Shown here piece by piece: positions 46,099-55,171 of a stretch of DNA of 64,000 nucleotides. The DNA is taken from positions 1 to 64,000 of the forward strand of contig NZ_JASJOU010000004.1 in NCBI RefSeq assembly GCF_030068605.1, given 5' to 3'. The notes below the pieces were generated by a model, which worked only from the letters and a program-made list of their open reading frames with translations, did not search any database and had not been told where the DNA came from. The translations under genes were made by a program, and so were the position numbers. Source of the stretch: Xanthocytophaga agilis. GTDB taxonomy: Bacteria > Bacteroidota > Bacteroidia > Cytophagales > 172606-1. Position 1 is the first letter of the stretch. Every line of letters begins with the position of its first letter.

Positions 46099-47169
46099 AT
46101 GGACAATAAAGAAGTGATAAAGTCAAAACCAGACCTTGGTACAATTCTAATTTGTCTTCTTCCTCTCGCTCTATTTTTATCATTTGCTGTGATTTTGATA
46201 AAAAGTGCAATGTCTTATGACTCACTCAGCTATCCGGATCTTATAGCTGGATGTTTCTTTGGCCTTGTAAGCATTTTACTTATTAACTATGTCCTCAAAT
46301 TTGATATACTTATCTTAGAAGAGGATAAGTTACAAACCAAGTCACTGCTAGGCTATACTAAAAAAGTAGTTTACCTACGAGAGATAACCAGCTATATAGC
46401 GATAGATAAGGAAGATAAATATTTTAAATGGCAAGAACTTACCATCTATTCAAATGAAACTGAGTACTGCATATCTTCTATGCTATATCCAAAGCATTAT
46501 GCAATTATTAAAGAGGTTCTGATTGAACAGAAGGTAAGAGATCAGAAAGCAGAAGTAAAATATCTTCATGGTAGACTCAAATATGTAGAGTTTTTTTGTC
46601 TATTCTTTATGTTTACTACGACAATACTTTGTATGTATTGGTCATGGCGTTCATATAAGGATTCAACTACAAAACTATCAGATAGGGAGTTAACTACCAT
46701 TTCCAGTACTTTACTGAATAAAGCAGAAATAAAAACACATGGAAGGAGTCCTTCTACGATAGAAATTGAACTGGAAGAATATCCTGATTTTCTATTTGAG
46801 ATTGGAGGAAGTGCCTTCTCTGCAATGGCTATTCATGACTATGCATCCACTGTAAAAACCGGGGATACGTTATTTCTGAAAATATTGACGGAAGACTATC
46901 AAAACATTATAAAAAAAGAAAAATTAACAGATCTTGAAGGCAAAAAGAATTCTCCCAGATACATTAGTGTGTATGGTCTTAATGACCAGAATTACATTTA
47001 CCTATTGCTGGATGAGTATAATAAAGAGCATAGAACAGATTTAATTATTTCAATCTGGATGGGAGCTATAGTAGGGATATGTCTTTTGGGGTTAGATATT
47101 TATCTGCTGGTAAACAGAAAGAAAATATTTGTTAAAAATGTCTTATTTAAGCGAAATTCATCAGCATAA
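46099..47169 (+). CDS. Hypothetical integral membrane protein
   Basis: The 356-residue protein has about four membrane helices: residues ~14-38 and ~45-65 near the N-terminus, ~155-180 in the middle, and ~315-340 near the C-terminus. Two soluble beta-rich segments lie between them: one at ~72-150 reading like a PH-type or membrane-associated beta domain (YTKKVVYLREITSYIAIDKE) and a second at ~200-300. I recognise no family. The 296-bp upstream gap contains no gene. No operon partner is seen; the next gene is a decayed transposase. Confidence 0.6.
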   Translation: MDNKEVIKSKPDLGTILICLLPLALFLSFAVILIKSAMSYDSLSYPDLIAGCFFGLVSILLINYVLKFDILILEEDKLQTKSLLGYTKKVVYLREITSYIAIDKEDKYFKWQELTIYSNETEYCISSMLYPKHYAIIKEVLIEQKVRDQKAEVKYLHGRLKYVEFFCLFFMFTTTILCMYWSWRSYKDSTTKLSDRELTTISSTLLNKAEIKTHGRSPSTIEIELEEYPDFLFEIGGSAFSAMAIHDYASTVKTGDTLFLKILTEDYQNIIKKEKLTDLEGKKNSPRYISVYGLNDQNYIYLLLDEYNKEHRTDLIISIWMGAIVGICLLGLDIYLLVNRKKIFVKNVLFKRNSSA

Positions 47170-47189
47170 CATCTTTTTGAGTAATCAAT

Positions 47190-47480
47190 GCTTAAAGCTA
47201 TTCCGATCCAATATCTCACTTTAAGATAAAGTAGTAGGCGTGATCTCAAGTACTTGGGTACTTCTTCTCCGATTCGAACATAATCGGTCAGATCGTGGTC
47301 CGGATCAATGACTACTTCCTGATGAGGAAGCTCAGCGGGAAGCTACATACGGATATTCTTTTCTCGTTTCTTACAAGTATGCCTCTCTGTATTCTCAATG
47401 TCTTATTTTGCTTGAGCTCTATTCCGCAAAACTTTAAGGAAACTATCCTCAATAACAATATGTAGTTGGTCGTGCGCATG
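47190..47480 (-). pseudogene. Degenerate IS66-family transposase fragment
   Basis: Reading the minus strand, a stretch near 47210-47345 translates as LPAELPHQEVVIDPDHDL followed by a conserved VRIGEEVPKYL, characteristic of the IS66 transposase (TnpC) region after the zinc-finger-like domain. In-frame stops occur before and after, and the flanks are only weakly coding. The fragment is ~0.3 kb; no inverted repeats or intact open frame are seen. It lies just upstream of the sigma-factor gene. Confidence 0.6.
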
Positions 47481-47599
47481 CGTTTTAAGTATTGAGACAA
47501 AATGACTGATAGAAGAAAAAGCAGTAATTTGCCGAAAATATTTTTTTCTCTTTATGAGGTGATAGTTCGAAGACTTTCCGATAAACAAATAAAAAACAT

Positions 47600-48169
47600 A
47601 TGCATGAGGCTACTATTCTTTTGACAAATACCGATTGGCGACACGCATTGCTCACCCATCGGAAACAAACGCTGGAACGACTCTATGCCAAAGTATATCC
47701 AATGGCTTTACATTATGTAAAAGAGAGGGGCGGTAGTGCAGATGATGCCAAAGACATCTTTCAGGAGGCGTTGATTGTATTTTATGAAAAAGTGGTTCAT
47801 GATCAACTGGTGCTTACAGCGTCAATAAGTACGTATCTGATGGGAATATGTAAGAATCTCTGGTTGCAGGAATTGGATAAACGTGCCCGAAAAACATCGT
47901 TGGAGAGCTTGCCTCCAGATATTGGTGTCTTAGATTCAGATGAAGAAACAGGATCAGATACAATACAATTAAAAGAGTTTGTAAACGGCCTGGGCGACAA
48001 ATGCAGGGATATACTGGTTAGTTTCTATTACTTTGGTCAGAAGCTGGAGCACATTGCTGCCAAACATGGCTATCGGAATATTCATACAGCTACAGTACAG
48101 AAGTTCAAGTGTCTGGAAAGACTTCGCAAAGCTGTTAGCCATCTATCTATTGAACGTTTTCATTTATAA
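47600..48169 (+). CDS. ECF-type RNA polymerase sigma factor
   Basis: The 189-residue protein shows sigma region 2 (GSADDAKDIFQEALIVFYEK, followed by a STYLMGICKNLWLQEL core) and region 4 (DKCRDILVSFYYFGQKLEHI, AAKHGYRNIHTATVQKFKCL). The N-terminal ~25 residues are not conserved. Length fits ECF sigma factors. It is followed after 11 bp by a 72-residue helical protein (48181) that may be its partner. There is no FecR-type anti-sigma and no SusC nearby, unlike the pair at 56.7 kb, so a different regulatory circuit is inferred. Confidence 0.88.
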   Translation: MHEATILLTNTDWRHALLTHRKQTLERLYAKVYPMALHYVKERGGSADDAKDIFQEALIVFYEKVVHDQLVLTASISTYLMGICKNLWLQELDKRARKTSLESLPPDIGVLDSDEETGSDTIQLKEFVNGLGDKCRDILVSFYYFGQKLEHIAAKHGYRNIHTATVQKFKCLERLRKAVSHLSIERFHL

Positions 48170-48180
48170 TTACTAATGCT

Positions 48181-48399
48181 ATGCGGCCAGAACTGGAAGA
48201 AGTAAAGCTATTGGAAGAATATGTGCAGGAAAGGCTGACAGAAGATCAGCAGCAGAATACTTCTATCCGCTTATTGTGGGATAAAGTCTGGCAACACAAA
48301 CTGATTGCTCAGAAAACTGCCTATAAGGCCTTACGATTAGCTGGACGTCAGCAACTTCGCAGTGAACTTGAGTCCATTCATTCCCGATTGTTCGGATAA
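48181..48399 (+). CDS. Small helical protein, possible anti-sigma partner
   Basis: This 72-residue protein consists of an N-terminal helix (EVKLLEEYVQERLTEDQQQ) and two more helices with a basic middle and an ELESIHSRLFG tail, with no membrane segment. The N-terminal pattern loosely resembles the start of short Bacteroidota anti-sigma proteins, and the gene lies 11 bp downstream of a sigma gene. Function is inferred only. It is much too short to be a full transmembrane anti-sigma. Confidence 0.5.
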   Translation: MRPELEEVKLLEEYVQERLTEDQQQNTSIRLLWDKVWQHKLIAQKTAYKALRLAGRQQLRSELESIHSRLFG

Positions 48400-48552
48400 A
48401 CTACCCTGAAAATAGCTTAGTACTTGCTTCCATGTTAGTGCACAGACATGGAGTGAAATTATATTGTCCCTTGTGAAATCGCCAGTAAACCGGATGCTGG
48501 TGAGATCATGTCCTATACTCTATACCTTTTATTTATTCTAAACATTGTTTTT

Positions 48553-49257
48553 ATGTATTTCTCTGAACTTAGCAAAAGTGAGTTCCGTAGGTTTGCTGTA
48601 TACGGACAAAACATGAATGGTCTAACTGTAGATCGTTATCTGAATCATGCAGAAAACCTTCATTCGGTTGAGAATATGACCCGTTCTGTTATTGAGGAAC
48701 GACCGATGAACTTTCGGGAAGTGGATGTCTTTTCGCGTCTTATGGCTGACCGGATTGTATTTCTGGGAACAGGGGTAGATGACAACATAGCTAATATAAT
48801 TATAGCTCAGCTGTTATTTCTGGAATCTGTTGATCCTAAGAAGGATATTACATTATATATCAATAGCCCAGGTGGTTCTGTATATGCAGGCTTGGGAATC
48901 TATGACACCATGCAGTACGTCCGACCAGATGTAGCGACTATCTGTACCAGCATGGCTGCTTCCTTTGGAGCTGTTCTTCTATGTGGTGGTGCAGCAGGCA
49001 AGCGATCTGCTTTGCCTCATGCCAGAGTAATGATTCACCAGCCATCCGGTGGAGCACAGGGACAATCTGTTGATATTGAGATATCAGCTCGTCAGATTGT
49101 GATTCTGCGAAAAGAGCTATATGGCATTATGGCTCAGCATAGTGGTCGTACAGAAGAGGAAATAGAACTGAATGCCGATCGCGATTACTGGATGCGGGCA
49201 GATGAAGCCAGAACTTACGGATTTATTGATGAAGTCTTGCAACGTTCTGTGTCATGA
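48553..49257 (+). CDS. clpP: ATP-dependent Clp protease proteolytic subunit
   Basis: The 234-residue protein contains the ClpP fold: [20 protein letters not shown], the oxyanion strand [20 protein letters not shown], catalytic Ser137 ([10 protein letters not shown]), His162 ([12 protein letters not shown]) and the [11 protein letters not shown] Asp region. I chose ATG 48553 because it is followed by the natural FRRFAVYGQ-like N-region; an upstream in-frame ATG at 48508 would add a hydrophobic segment. The N-terminus has an extended insertion (residues ~20-50) relative to E. coli ClpP. It is isolated from clpX/tig, so it may be a second ClpP. It is cytoplasmic. Confidence 0.93.
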   Translation: MYFSELSKSEFRRFAVYGQNMNGLTVDRYLNHAENLHSVENMTRSVIEERPMNFREVDVFSRLMADRIVFLGTGVDDNIANIIIAQLLFLESVDPKKDITLYINSPGGSVYAGLGIYDTMQYVRPDVATICTSMAASFGAVLLCGGAAGKRSALPHARVMIHQPSGGAQGQSVDIEISARQIVILRKELYGIMAQHSGRTEEEIELNADRDYWMRADEARTYGFIDEVLQRSVS

Positions 49258-49265
49258 GTATAACT

Positions 49266-49307
49266 ATTTTATCAGAACTCAATTTGTATATTGAGTTCTG
49301 ATAAAAT
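49266..49307. terminator. Perfect 18-bp bidirectional terminator after clpP
   Basis: ATTTTATCAGAACTCAAT and ATTGAGTTCTGATAAAAT form an 18-bp stem with loop TTGTAT, between convergent clpP and the kinase-like gene. It contains the same ATCAGAA/TTCTGAT arms as array C at 43.6-43.8 kb. Confidence 0.85.
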
Positions 49308-49318
49308 GGCCTAATTAC

Positions 49319-49876
49319 TTAGTTGTTACTTTTCTGAGACAATTGATTCAGTTGTTCCAGCACTCTTTGTTCTCTTTCTGCCACAGTCAGGTCCCCTCGT
49401 ATTTCCAGTACCGGGCAGGTTAGTTTCTGTATCCAGGCTTCATGGGCTAGTAGGGTACGTCCTCTGGCTGTTATATCATCGTAGCCTGCCGCCCAGTCAA
49501 TAAAGTCATTGTATTGTTTATTCCGGACAGGATCTGAATAGATGATTTCTCCATACCGCATATACTCTCTATCTTTTAAGCGTTGTATTCGCAAGTCATG
49601 AGGAATCCACAGGAAAACTGCCAGATCAAAGGCTGATAACCATTCCTCTCCCCAACTTATGACTGAGCCCCCAAGTATCCAATGTGTATGACCGGCAAGG
49701 CTTTCTTTCAACATATGATTGCGGATTTCAGGGTTTCTTCGAATAGTAAAAGGGGGTTCTGATGGCTCCCAGTAATAATAATCACTATCAAAATAGGTGG
49801 AATGAAGAGTTTCTGCCAGGCGTTTACCTAATGTGGTGACTCCTGAGCCAGAAGCTCCGAACAGATGTATTTTCAT
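49319..49876 (-). CDS. P-loop kinase-like NTPase (adenylate-kinase superfamily)
   Basis: The 185-residue protein begins with a P-loop GASGSGVTTLGKRLAE, an acidic metal-binding motif DSDYYYWEPSEPPF, and a later LID-like Arg pair (IQRLKDREYMRYGE). It resembles small AAA-type or shikimate/adenylate-kinase-like proteins often annotated as 'AAA family ATPase'. Substrate is unknown; nucleotides or small metabolites are likely. It is cytoplasmic, and convergent with clpP. Confidence 0.7.
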   Translation of the reverse strand: MKIHLFGASGSGVTTLGKRLAETLHSTYFDSDYYYWEPSEPPFTIRRNPEIRNHMLKESLAGHTHWILGGSVISWGEEWLSAFDLAVFLWIPHDLRIQRLKDREYMRYGEIIYSDPVRNKQYNDFIDWAAGYDDITARGRTLLAHEAWIQKLTCPVLEIRGDLTVAEREQRVLEQLNQLSQKSNN

Positions 49877-49892
49877 AAAACTTTATAAGGAT

Positions 49893-50456
49893 TCATTCAT
49901 AAATTCTTCCAAATTCCAACAATCGCCCTACAAATGCCCAGTCAGTTGGAATTTCAGTTGTGGATGGTTCTTCTTCCAGATTATCGATGTAACAATCAAT
50001 ACCACATTGCAGATTTGTAAATGGATCAAAGTTGTACCATACATTTCCTGATTCAGAGGTTATACCAAAGTAGCGAAGTTCATTCTTTAACTCTTTATCT
50101 CTCATTCTATATAACTCTGCTATCTGAAATGTCAAAACAGCTATCAGGTATTCAAAGTTAGTGAGTTCTGTTTGTACAGATTTATCAATGTTTGTACGAA
50201 TTAGTGGGTTGGTAAATTTATGGCTTAAAATGTTGGCATCTGGAGCATTTTCATATTCCAGCCATTGCATATTCATATCACTTGCGGTTGCTGTAAATGC
50301 TTCTTCCAATAGCTTGAGAAAAAGAAAAGCATTAGGCTGCATATGTGAGTGACCCATGACTAAAGCATATAATGCTCTCAGATATTCTTCCAAATTCCGA
50401 TTGATATATCGGTTTGGGAAAGAATAGATTTGATCAGAAAACTCTTGAGTGTTCAT
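49893..50456 (-). CDS. Hypothetical protein
   Basis: This 187-residue protein starts at ATG 50456 (Met-Asn-Thr-Gln); the frame is open further upstream to 50582 but that would overlap the divergent holA. It is mostly helical (YLRALYALVMGHSHMQPNAF, LFLKLLEEAFTATASDM) with a C-terminal NVWYNFDPFTNLQCGIDCYI segment and two Cys. No family recognised. It lies 16 bp upstream of the kinase-like gene on the same strand, so the two may be co-transcribed. Confidence 0.55.
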   Translation of the reverse strand: MNTQEFSDQIYSFPNRYINRNLEEYLRALYALVMGHSHMQPNAFLFLKLLEEAFTATASDMNMQWLEYENAPDANILSHKFTNPLIRTNIDKSVQTELTNFEYLIAVLTFQIAELYRMRDKELKNELRYFGITSESGNVWYNFDPFTNLQCGIDCYIDNLEEEPSTTEIPTDWAFVGRLLEFGRIYE

Positions 50457-50533
50457 TGTATTGAGGATAAGACAGTCACAAATATATCTGCTTAATCCGA
50501 TGAACATCATTTTGAGATCCTGTTTTTCGTTCG

Positions 50534-50544
50534 CACCTTTGCAC
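50534..50544 (+). promoter_or_regulatory. CACCTTTGCAC promoter-like motif upstream of holA
   Basis: CACCTTTGCAC is identical to 10003-10013 before tRNA-fMet and matches a -7-like TANNTTTG-related element. It sits 30 bp before the holA start. No clear -33 element is seen at the usual spacing. Confidence 0.4.
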
Positions 50545-50573
50545 CCAATTGTTAGACATCTGTAGATAAAGAC

Positions 50574-51596
50574 ATGCCCCATCGCCCTGAAGCCGTTCTG
50601 GAAAAGTTAAAAAAACGTGAATTTGCTCCTGTTTATTTTCTCCAAGGAGACGAACCCTATTACATAGATCTGATCAGCGACTTTATTGAACAGCATGCCC
50701 TGCCTGAGCATGAAAAAGGGTTTAACCAGATTGTGTGTTATGGAAAGGACGTAAATGTCGGTACAATTGTCACTCAGGCTCGTCGGTTTCCAATGATGGC
50801 TGAACGTCAGGTGGTTATTGTGAAGGAAGCTCAGGAGGTAAGCGATTTGCAACGTGAAGAGGGCCAGAAGCTGCTGGAAAGTTATGTGCAGAATCCTGTA
50901 CCATCAACCATTCTTGTATTGGCACATAAGCATAAGACGTTGGATGGACGTAAGGGACTTGCCAAAACGCTGGACAAAAATGCTGTCTTGGTCGATGCCA
51001 AGAAAATGTATGACAATAAATTACCCGACTGGGTTATTTTTTATGTAAAAGATAAAGAGTATCGCATACAACCACCTGCTGCACAACTATTGGCTGATTA
51101 TATAGGCAATGATCTGAGTCGTCTGAGTAATGAGATTGACAAACTTATTCTGAATATTCCGGCTAAGTCAGAAATTACTCCTGATCATATACAGAAATAT
51201 GTAGGGATTAGCAAAGAATACAATGTATTTGAGCTGCAGACTGCATTGATCCAACGGAATGTTCTCAGAGCCAATCAGATCATTCATTATTTTGAGTCTA
51301 ATCCCAAAAGTAATCCGGCAATCATGGTGGTTGCTACCTTGTTTGGCTTTTTTAGCAAAGTATTGTTAGCCCATGCCTCTGCTGATCGTAGTGAGGCGGG
51401 TATTGCAGCGGCTGTAGGTGTAAATCCTTATTTTGCGAAAGATTATCTGACTGCTATTCGCAATTATCCTTTACGAAAAGCCATGCATATCATTCATTAC
51501 CTTCGCGAAGCAGATCTTCAATGCAAAGGAGTTGAAGCTGGCCAAATATCAGATGGAGATATTCTGCGTGAACTTGTATTTAAGATTTTACATTAA
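50574..51596 (+). CDS. holA: DNA polymerase III delta subunit
   Basis: The 340-residue protein matches HolA: FAPVYFLQGDEPYYIDLISD at the N-terminus, QARRFPMMAERQVVIVKEAQ, the AAA-like middle with ILVLAHKHKTLDGRKGLAKT, and the C-terminal helical domain (QTALIQRNVLRANQIIHYFE; QCKGVEAGQISDGDILRELV). It loads the beta clamp. It is divergent from the 50456 gene and followed by folC after 71 bp. Confidence 0.93.
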   Translation: MPHRPEAVLEKLKKREFAPVYFLQGDEPYYIDLISDFIEQHALPEHEKGFNQIVCYGKDVNVGTIVTQARRFPMMAERQVVIVKEAQEVSDLQREEGQKLLESYVQNPVPSTILVLAHKHKTLDGRKGLAKTLDKNAVLVDAKKMYDNKLPDWVIFYVKDKEYRIQPPAAQLLADYIGNDLSRLSNEIDKLILNIPAKSEITPDHIQKYVGISKEYNVFELQTALIQRNVLRANQIIHYFESNPKSNPAIMVVATLFGFFSKVLLAHASADRSEAGIAAAVGVNPYFAKDYLTAIRNYPLRKAMHIIHYLREADLQCKGVEAGQISDGDILRELVFKILH

Positions 51597-51667
51597 TGCC
51601 ATAATAGAGTTGAGGTAGCTAGTCTCCAGAGTGTAAAAAGAAACAAGATTCACAAGTTGTATTTTCA

Positions 51668-52957
51668 ATGACTTACCAGCAAACAATTGAGTATCTCTAT
51701 AGCCGATTACCTGTTTTTCATCGAATTGGTAAAGCAGCATATAAAGCAGATTTGAACAATACCCTGGCTTTATGCAAGCATTTGGGCAATCCGGAACGTA
51801 AATTTAAGTCTATCCATATCGCCGGAACAAATGGGAAAGGGAGTACCTCACATATGCTGGCAGCTATCCTTCAATCCGCAGGATACAAAACCGGATTATA
51901 TACCTCTCCACATCTGAAGTCATTCACAGAACGAATACGAGTCAACGGCAAAGAGATGCCAGAACAGAAGGTTGTGGAGTTTGTGGAAGCAAATAAACCT
52001 TTTATAGAAGAAGTTCAGCCATCCTTTTTTGAATTGACTGTCGGGATGGCATTTGACTATTTTGCTCAGGAAGAAGTAGATATTGCTGTGATTGAAGTGG
52101 GGTTAGGAGGAAGGTTAGATTCAACCAATGTAATCCAGCCTGAAGTTTCCCTGATTACCAATATTAGCTGGGATCATACAGATATTCTCGGGGATACTTT
52201 AGAAAAGATTGCAGGTGAAAAAGCTGGAATCATTAAAGAGAATACTCCTGCTGTAATCAGTGAGTATCAGCCAGATATAGAGCATGTATTTGTAAATAAA
52301 GCAAAACAGGAGCATGCACCTTTGTATTTTGCTTCCCGTTACATAGATACTCAACACAAGACTTTTCTGCCAGATAGACGTTCTGTTGCTATATGGGAAG
52401 ATGGTGTACATACCTTGACCCTGCAACTGGCATTATTGGGTGATTATCAGTTGAGGAATGTAACCGGAGTTATTCAGACAGTTCGAGTTCTGCAACAAAG
52501 AGAATGGAAAATAGACGATTCCCATATTCAACAGGGAATAGCTGATACTGTACAGCTAACAGGTTTGAAAGGCCGCTGGCAGGTATTAGGAGAAAAACCA
52601 TTAATAATTTGTGATACCGGGCATAATGAAGGAGGTATCCGGTTTATTGTTGAACAGTTGAAACGACTTTCATTTGAAAAGCTACATATCGTAATAGGAG
52701 TTGTCAATGACAAAGATCCTGAAAAAGTATTGAAGCTATTGCCACAGGATGCCTTCTATTATTTCTGTCAGGCTCATTTGCCAAGAGCTATGGATGCAGA
52801 ACTTCTGGCTCAAAAAGGGGGCATGCATGAGTTAAAAGGTATAGTGATCCCTGATGTAAATGATGCATTGGCAGAAGCCAGACACAGAGCATCCACTAAT
52901 GACGTGATCTTTGTAGGAGGAAGTACATTTGTGGTAGCAGAGTTAAATGAGTTGTAA
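51668..52957 (+). CDS. folC: Folylpolyglutamate/dihydrofolate synthase
   Basis: The 429-residue protein has the ATP-binding P-loop AGTNGKGSTSHMLAAIL near residue 55, a SPHLKSFTERIRVNG stretch, VIEVGLGGRLDSTNV, ITNISWDHTDILGDTLEKIA (metal-binding His), the GEKAGIIKENTPAV lysine region, and C-terminal CDTGHNEGGIRF. It adds glutamate to folates in the cytoplasm. It follows holA at a 71-bp gap, and precedes trmB after 128 bp; a shared transcript is possible. Confidence 0.95.
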   Translation: MTYQQTIEYLYSRLPVFHRIGKAAYKADLNNTLALCKHLGNPERKFKSIHIAGTNGKGSTSHMLAAILQSAGYKTGLYTSPHLKSFTERIRVNGKEMPEQKVVEFVEANKPFIEEVQPSFFELTVGMAFDYFAQEEVDIAVIEVGLGGRLDSTNVIQPEVSLITNISWDHTDILGDTLEKIAGEKAGIIKENTPAVISEYQPDIEHVFVNKAKQEHAPLYFASRYIDTQHKTFLPDRRSVAIWEDGVHTLTLQLALLGDYQLRNVTGVIQTVRVLQQREWKIDDSHIQQGIADTVQLTGLKGRWQVLGEKPLIICDTGHNEGGIRFIVEQLKRLSFEKLHIVIGVVNDKDPEKVLKLLPQDAFYYFCQAHLPRAMDAELLAQKGGMHELKGIVIPDVNDALAEARHRASTNDVIFVGGSTFVVAELNEL

Positions 52958-53085
52958 GAAAAGTAGCTTCACTCTAAGCTATTGAATTATAGCTAGTTTA
53001 AAAGTTGGCTATTTTTATTCAGAATTTAATCCGAAATTCGCAGCCGAAAACATCAGAGTGACGTAGTTAAATTCAAAAGTAAAGT

Positions 53086-53742
53086 ATGGCCCGTAGAAAG
53101 CTTGCCCGGTTTGAAGAAAACAAACTTCGGGAGAACATCATTGAAGAAGGTAAACCATTGTATGATAACTCAAAAGGTAATTGGAATACATCTCATTTTC
53201 ATAATTCCAATCCCATCACATTAGAATTAGCCTGTGGTCGTGGTGAATACACTACCGGACTGGCAGCTGTATATCCTGATCGTAATTTTATTGGTATAGA
53301 TGTCAAAGGAGATCGGTTGTGGAGAGGTAGTAGTGCCGCACTTGCTCAGGGATTGGGTAATGCCGCCTTTTTACGTACACCTATTGACTGGCTGGAAAAA
53401 TTCTTTGCTCCTCAGGAAGTAAGTGAAATCTGGATTGTCCATCCGGACCCTCGTCCCCGTAAAAGTGATGATAAACGTCGTCTCACGCATCCACGCTATC
53501 TGGAAATGTATAAACGCCTGCTTCCTCCAGATGGATTGATTCACTTAAAAACAGACAGTCCCTTGTTATTTGAATACACAATGGAAATACTGCAACAGGT
53601 ACCAGTAAAAGATCTGCAGTATACAACTGACTTATATCATTCCGATTTGTTGGCATTGCATCATGGTATAAAAACACATTATGAAGGTATCTTTACAGAA
53701 AAGGGATTTACTGTAAACTACCTGCAGTTCAGATTTGCCTGA
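53086..53742 (+). CDS. trmB: tRNA (guanine-N7-)-methyltransferase
   Basis: The 218-residue protein has the SAM-binding ITLELACGRGEYTTGLAAVY, FIGIDVKGDRLWRGS, and the catalytic VHPDPRPRKSDDKRRLTHPR, with LIHLKTDSPLLFEYT and EGIFTEKGFTVNYLQFRF at the end, consistent with the TrmB family. It modifies G46 of tRNA. The following DUF2891 gene starts 40 bp after the stop, so co-transcription is plausible. Confidence 0.95.
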   Translation: MARRKLARFEENKLRENIIEEGKPLYDNSKGNWNTSHFHNSNPITLELACGRGEYTTGLAAVYPDRNFIGIDVKGDRLWRGSSAALAQGLGNAAFLRTPIDWLEKFFAPQEVSEIWIVHPDPRPRKSDDKRRLTHPRYLEMYKRLLPPDGLIHLKTDSPLLFEYTMEILQQVPVKDLQYTTDLYHSDLLALHHGIKTHYEGIFTEKGFTVNYLQFRFA

Positions 53743-53782
53743 TTCGTATATTGCGTTTGTACTTTACTACATATTACGTTCA

Positions 53783-54871
53783 ATGAACTATTCACTAGTG
53801 AAAGCCGGGTTCTTCGGATTATTGTTTCTTTTACAGGTAACGTATTCTTATGCACAATCATCATTGTTCACTCCTGAAATTACCAGTCGATTAGCTGCAT
53901 TGCCGATCCATTGTATCCATCAGGAATTTCCGAATAAAACAGGACATTCCTCTGATGCACCGGAAGATCATCGTTTACTACCAAGTGAACTTCATCCCTC
54001 ATTTTATGGCTGTCTGGACTGGCACTCCAGTGTACATGGCCACTGGATGTTGGTCAAATTGCTCAAACTATATCCTCAATTGCCAGAGAAAGATCAGATC
54101 ATACAGATCCTGAATACATCATTTGATCCAGCGAAAATCAAAATAGAAGCAGACTATTTTACTAAATATAAAACCACCAGATCATTTGAACGTACTTATG
54201 GTTGGGCCTGGTTACTGAAACTGGATGAAGAACTCTATACATGGGGTACTCCTCAGGCTAAACAATGGCATCAAAATCTACAGCCATTAACACAAACAAT
54301 TCTAAAACTCTGGACTGACTTTTTACCTAAGCAGACTTATCCAAACCGTACTGGAGTCCATCCCAATACTGCTTTCGGGTTGGTATTTGCCTTAGATTGG
54401 GCAAGAACTACAAAAAATACTTCTTTTGAACAGGCTGTTATTGCTAAAGCCAAAAATTTCTATCTGACTAACGAAAAGACACCTGCTTATCTGGAGCCGG
54501 ATGGAGCTGATTTTTTATCTCCAAGCCTGGAAATTGCAGATTTGATGCGACGTGTTTTACCACAGGATGAATTTGTAAAGTGGCTCAATGCGTTTTATGA
54601 CAAACGTAGTATTGAAAACATAGTGAAAATGCCTGTAGTAAGTGATCGTACTGATATGCAGATTGTACACCTGGATGGGTTGAGTCTAAGCAGGGCCTGG
54701 TGTATGAAGGGAATCGCAAAGAATCTGCCTGCCAAACACAAATACAAACAGCTTTTTGAACATACAGCTGAGACGTTTCTCAGTACAGCACTCCCTAATG
54801 TGACCTCTGGTAATTATGGTGGTGATCACTGGCTGGCTTCGTTTGCTGTATATGCCATCTTTGCCAACTAA
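53783..54871 (+). CDS. DUF2891 family secreted protein
   Basis: The 362-residue protein has a signal peptide (FGLLFLLQVTYSYAQ) and the DUF2891 features: CLDWHSSVHGHWMLVKLLKL, FERTYGWAWLLKLDEEL, FALDWARTTKN and DGADFLSPSLEIADLMRRV, ending in HLDGLSLSRAWCMKGIA and GGDHWLASFAVYA. DUF2891 is an alpha-toroid-like fold of unknown activity with possible hydrolase character. The frame is open to 53735 but the ATG at 53783 begins the signal. A terminator follows at 54921. Confidence 0.88.
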   Translation: MNYSLVKAGFFGLLFLLQVTYSYAQSSLFTPEITSRLAALPIHCIHQEFPNKTGHSSDAPEDHRLLPSELHPSFYGCLDWHSSVHGHWMLVKLLKLYPQLPEKDQIIQILNTSFDPAKIKIEADYFTKYKTTRSFERTYGWAWLLKLDEELYTWGTPQAKQWHQNLQPLTQTILKLWTDFLPKQTYPNRTGVHPNTAFGLVFALDWARTTKNTSFEQAVIAKAKNFYLTNEKTPAYLEPDGADFLSPSLEIADLMRRVLPQDEFVKWLNAFYDKRSIENIVKMPVVSDRTDMQIVHLDGLSLSRAWCMKGIAKNLPAKHKYKQLFEHTAETFLSTALPNVTSGNYGGDHWLASFAVYAIFAN

Positions 54872-54920
54872 AGTTGATAGCCTCCTGTTTTGAAAGAGTA
54901 TACGTTTAGTAAATAATAGG

Positions 54921-54977
54921 AAAAGCAGCAGACTTTACAATTCATAGAAGCCTGTCTATGAATAATTGTTGCTTTTT
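54921..54977 (+). terminator. Terminator after the DUF2891 gene
   Basis: AAAAGCAGCA pairs with TGTTGCTTTT (one G-U) around an inner ATTCATAGA/TCTATGAAT stem, and a T run ends the structure. It lies ~50 bp after the stop codon. The rest of the 300-bp gap up to 55172 contains no recognised gene. Confidence 0.7.
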
Positions 54978-55171
54978 GTATTGAAAATGAATTATTTTAC
55001 AATCAATATAGTTACAAGGAAAGCAGTACCCTCTTTTGTCCTTCCGGGAATTTTACTCAGACTCCCCAAGTAATCCGAAGATCACGGCGTACTTCGCCTT
55101 ATTATTCTAAATCATAGATAAGATGTCAATCTGAACAATACATTGACATACTTTTTTCTTAAACTCATTTT

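Noticed and set aside
47312-47588. Two small minus-strand genes in the gap before the sigma gene
   Set aside because: They overlap the degenerate IS66 region in different frames and show no family features of their own.
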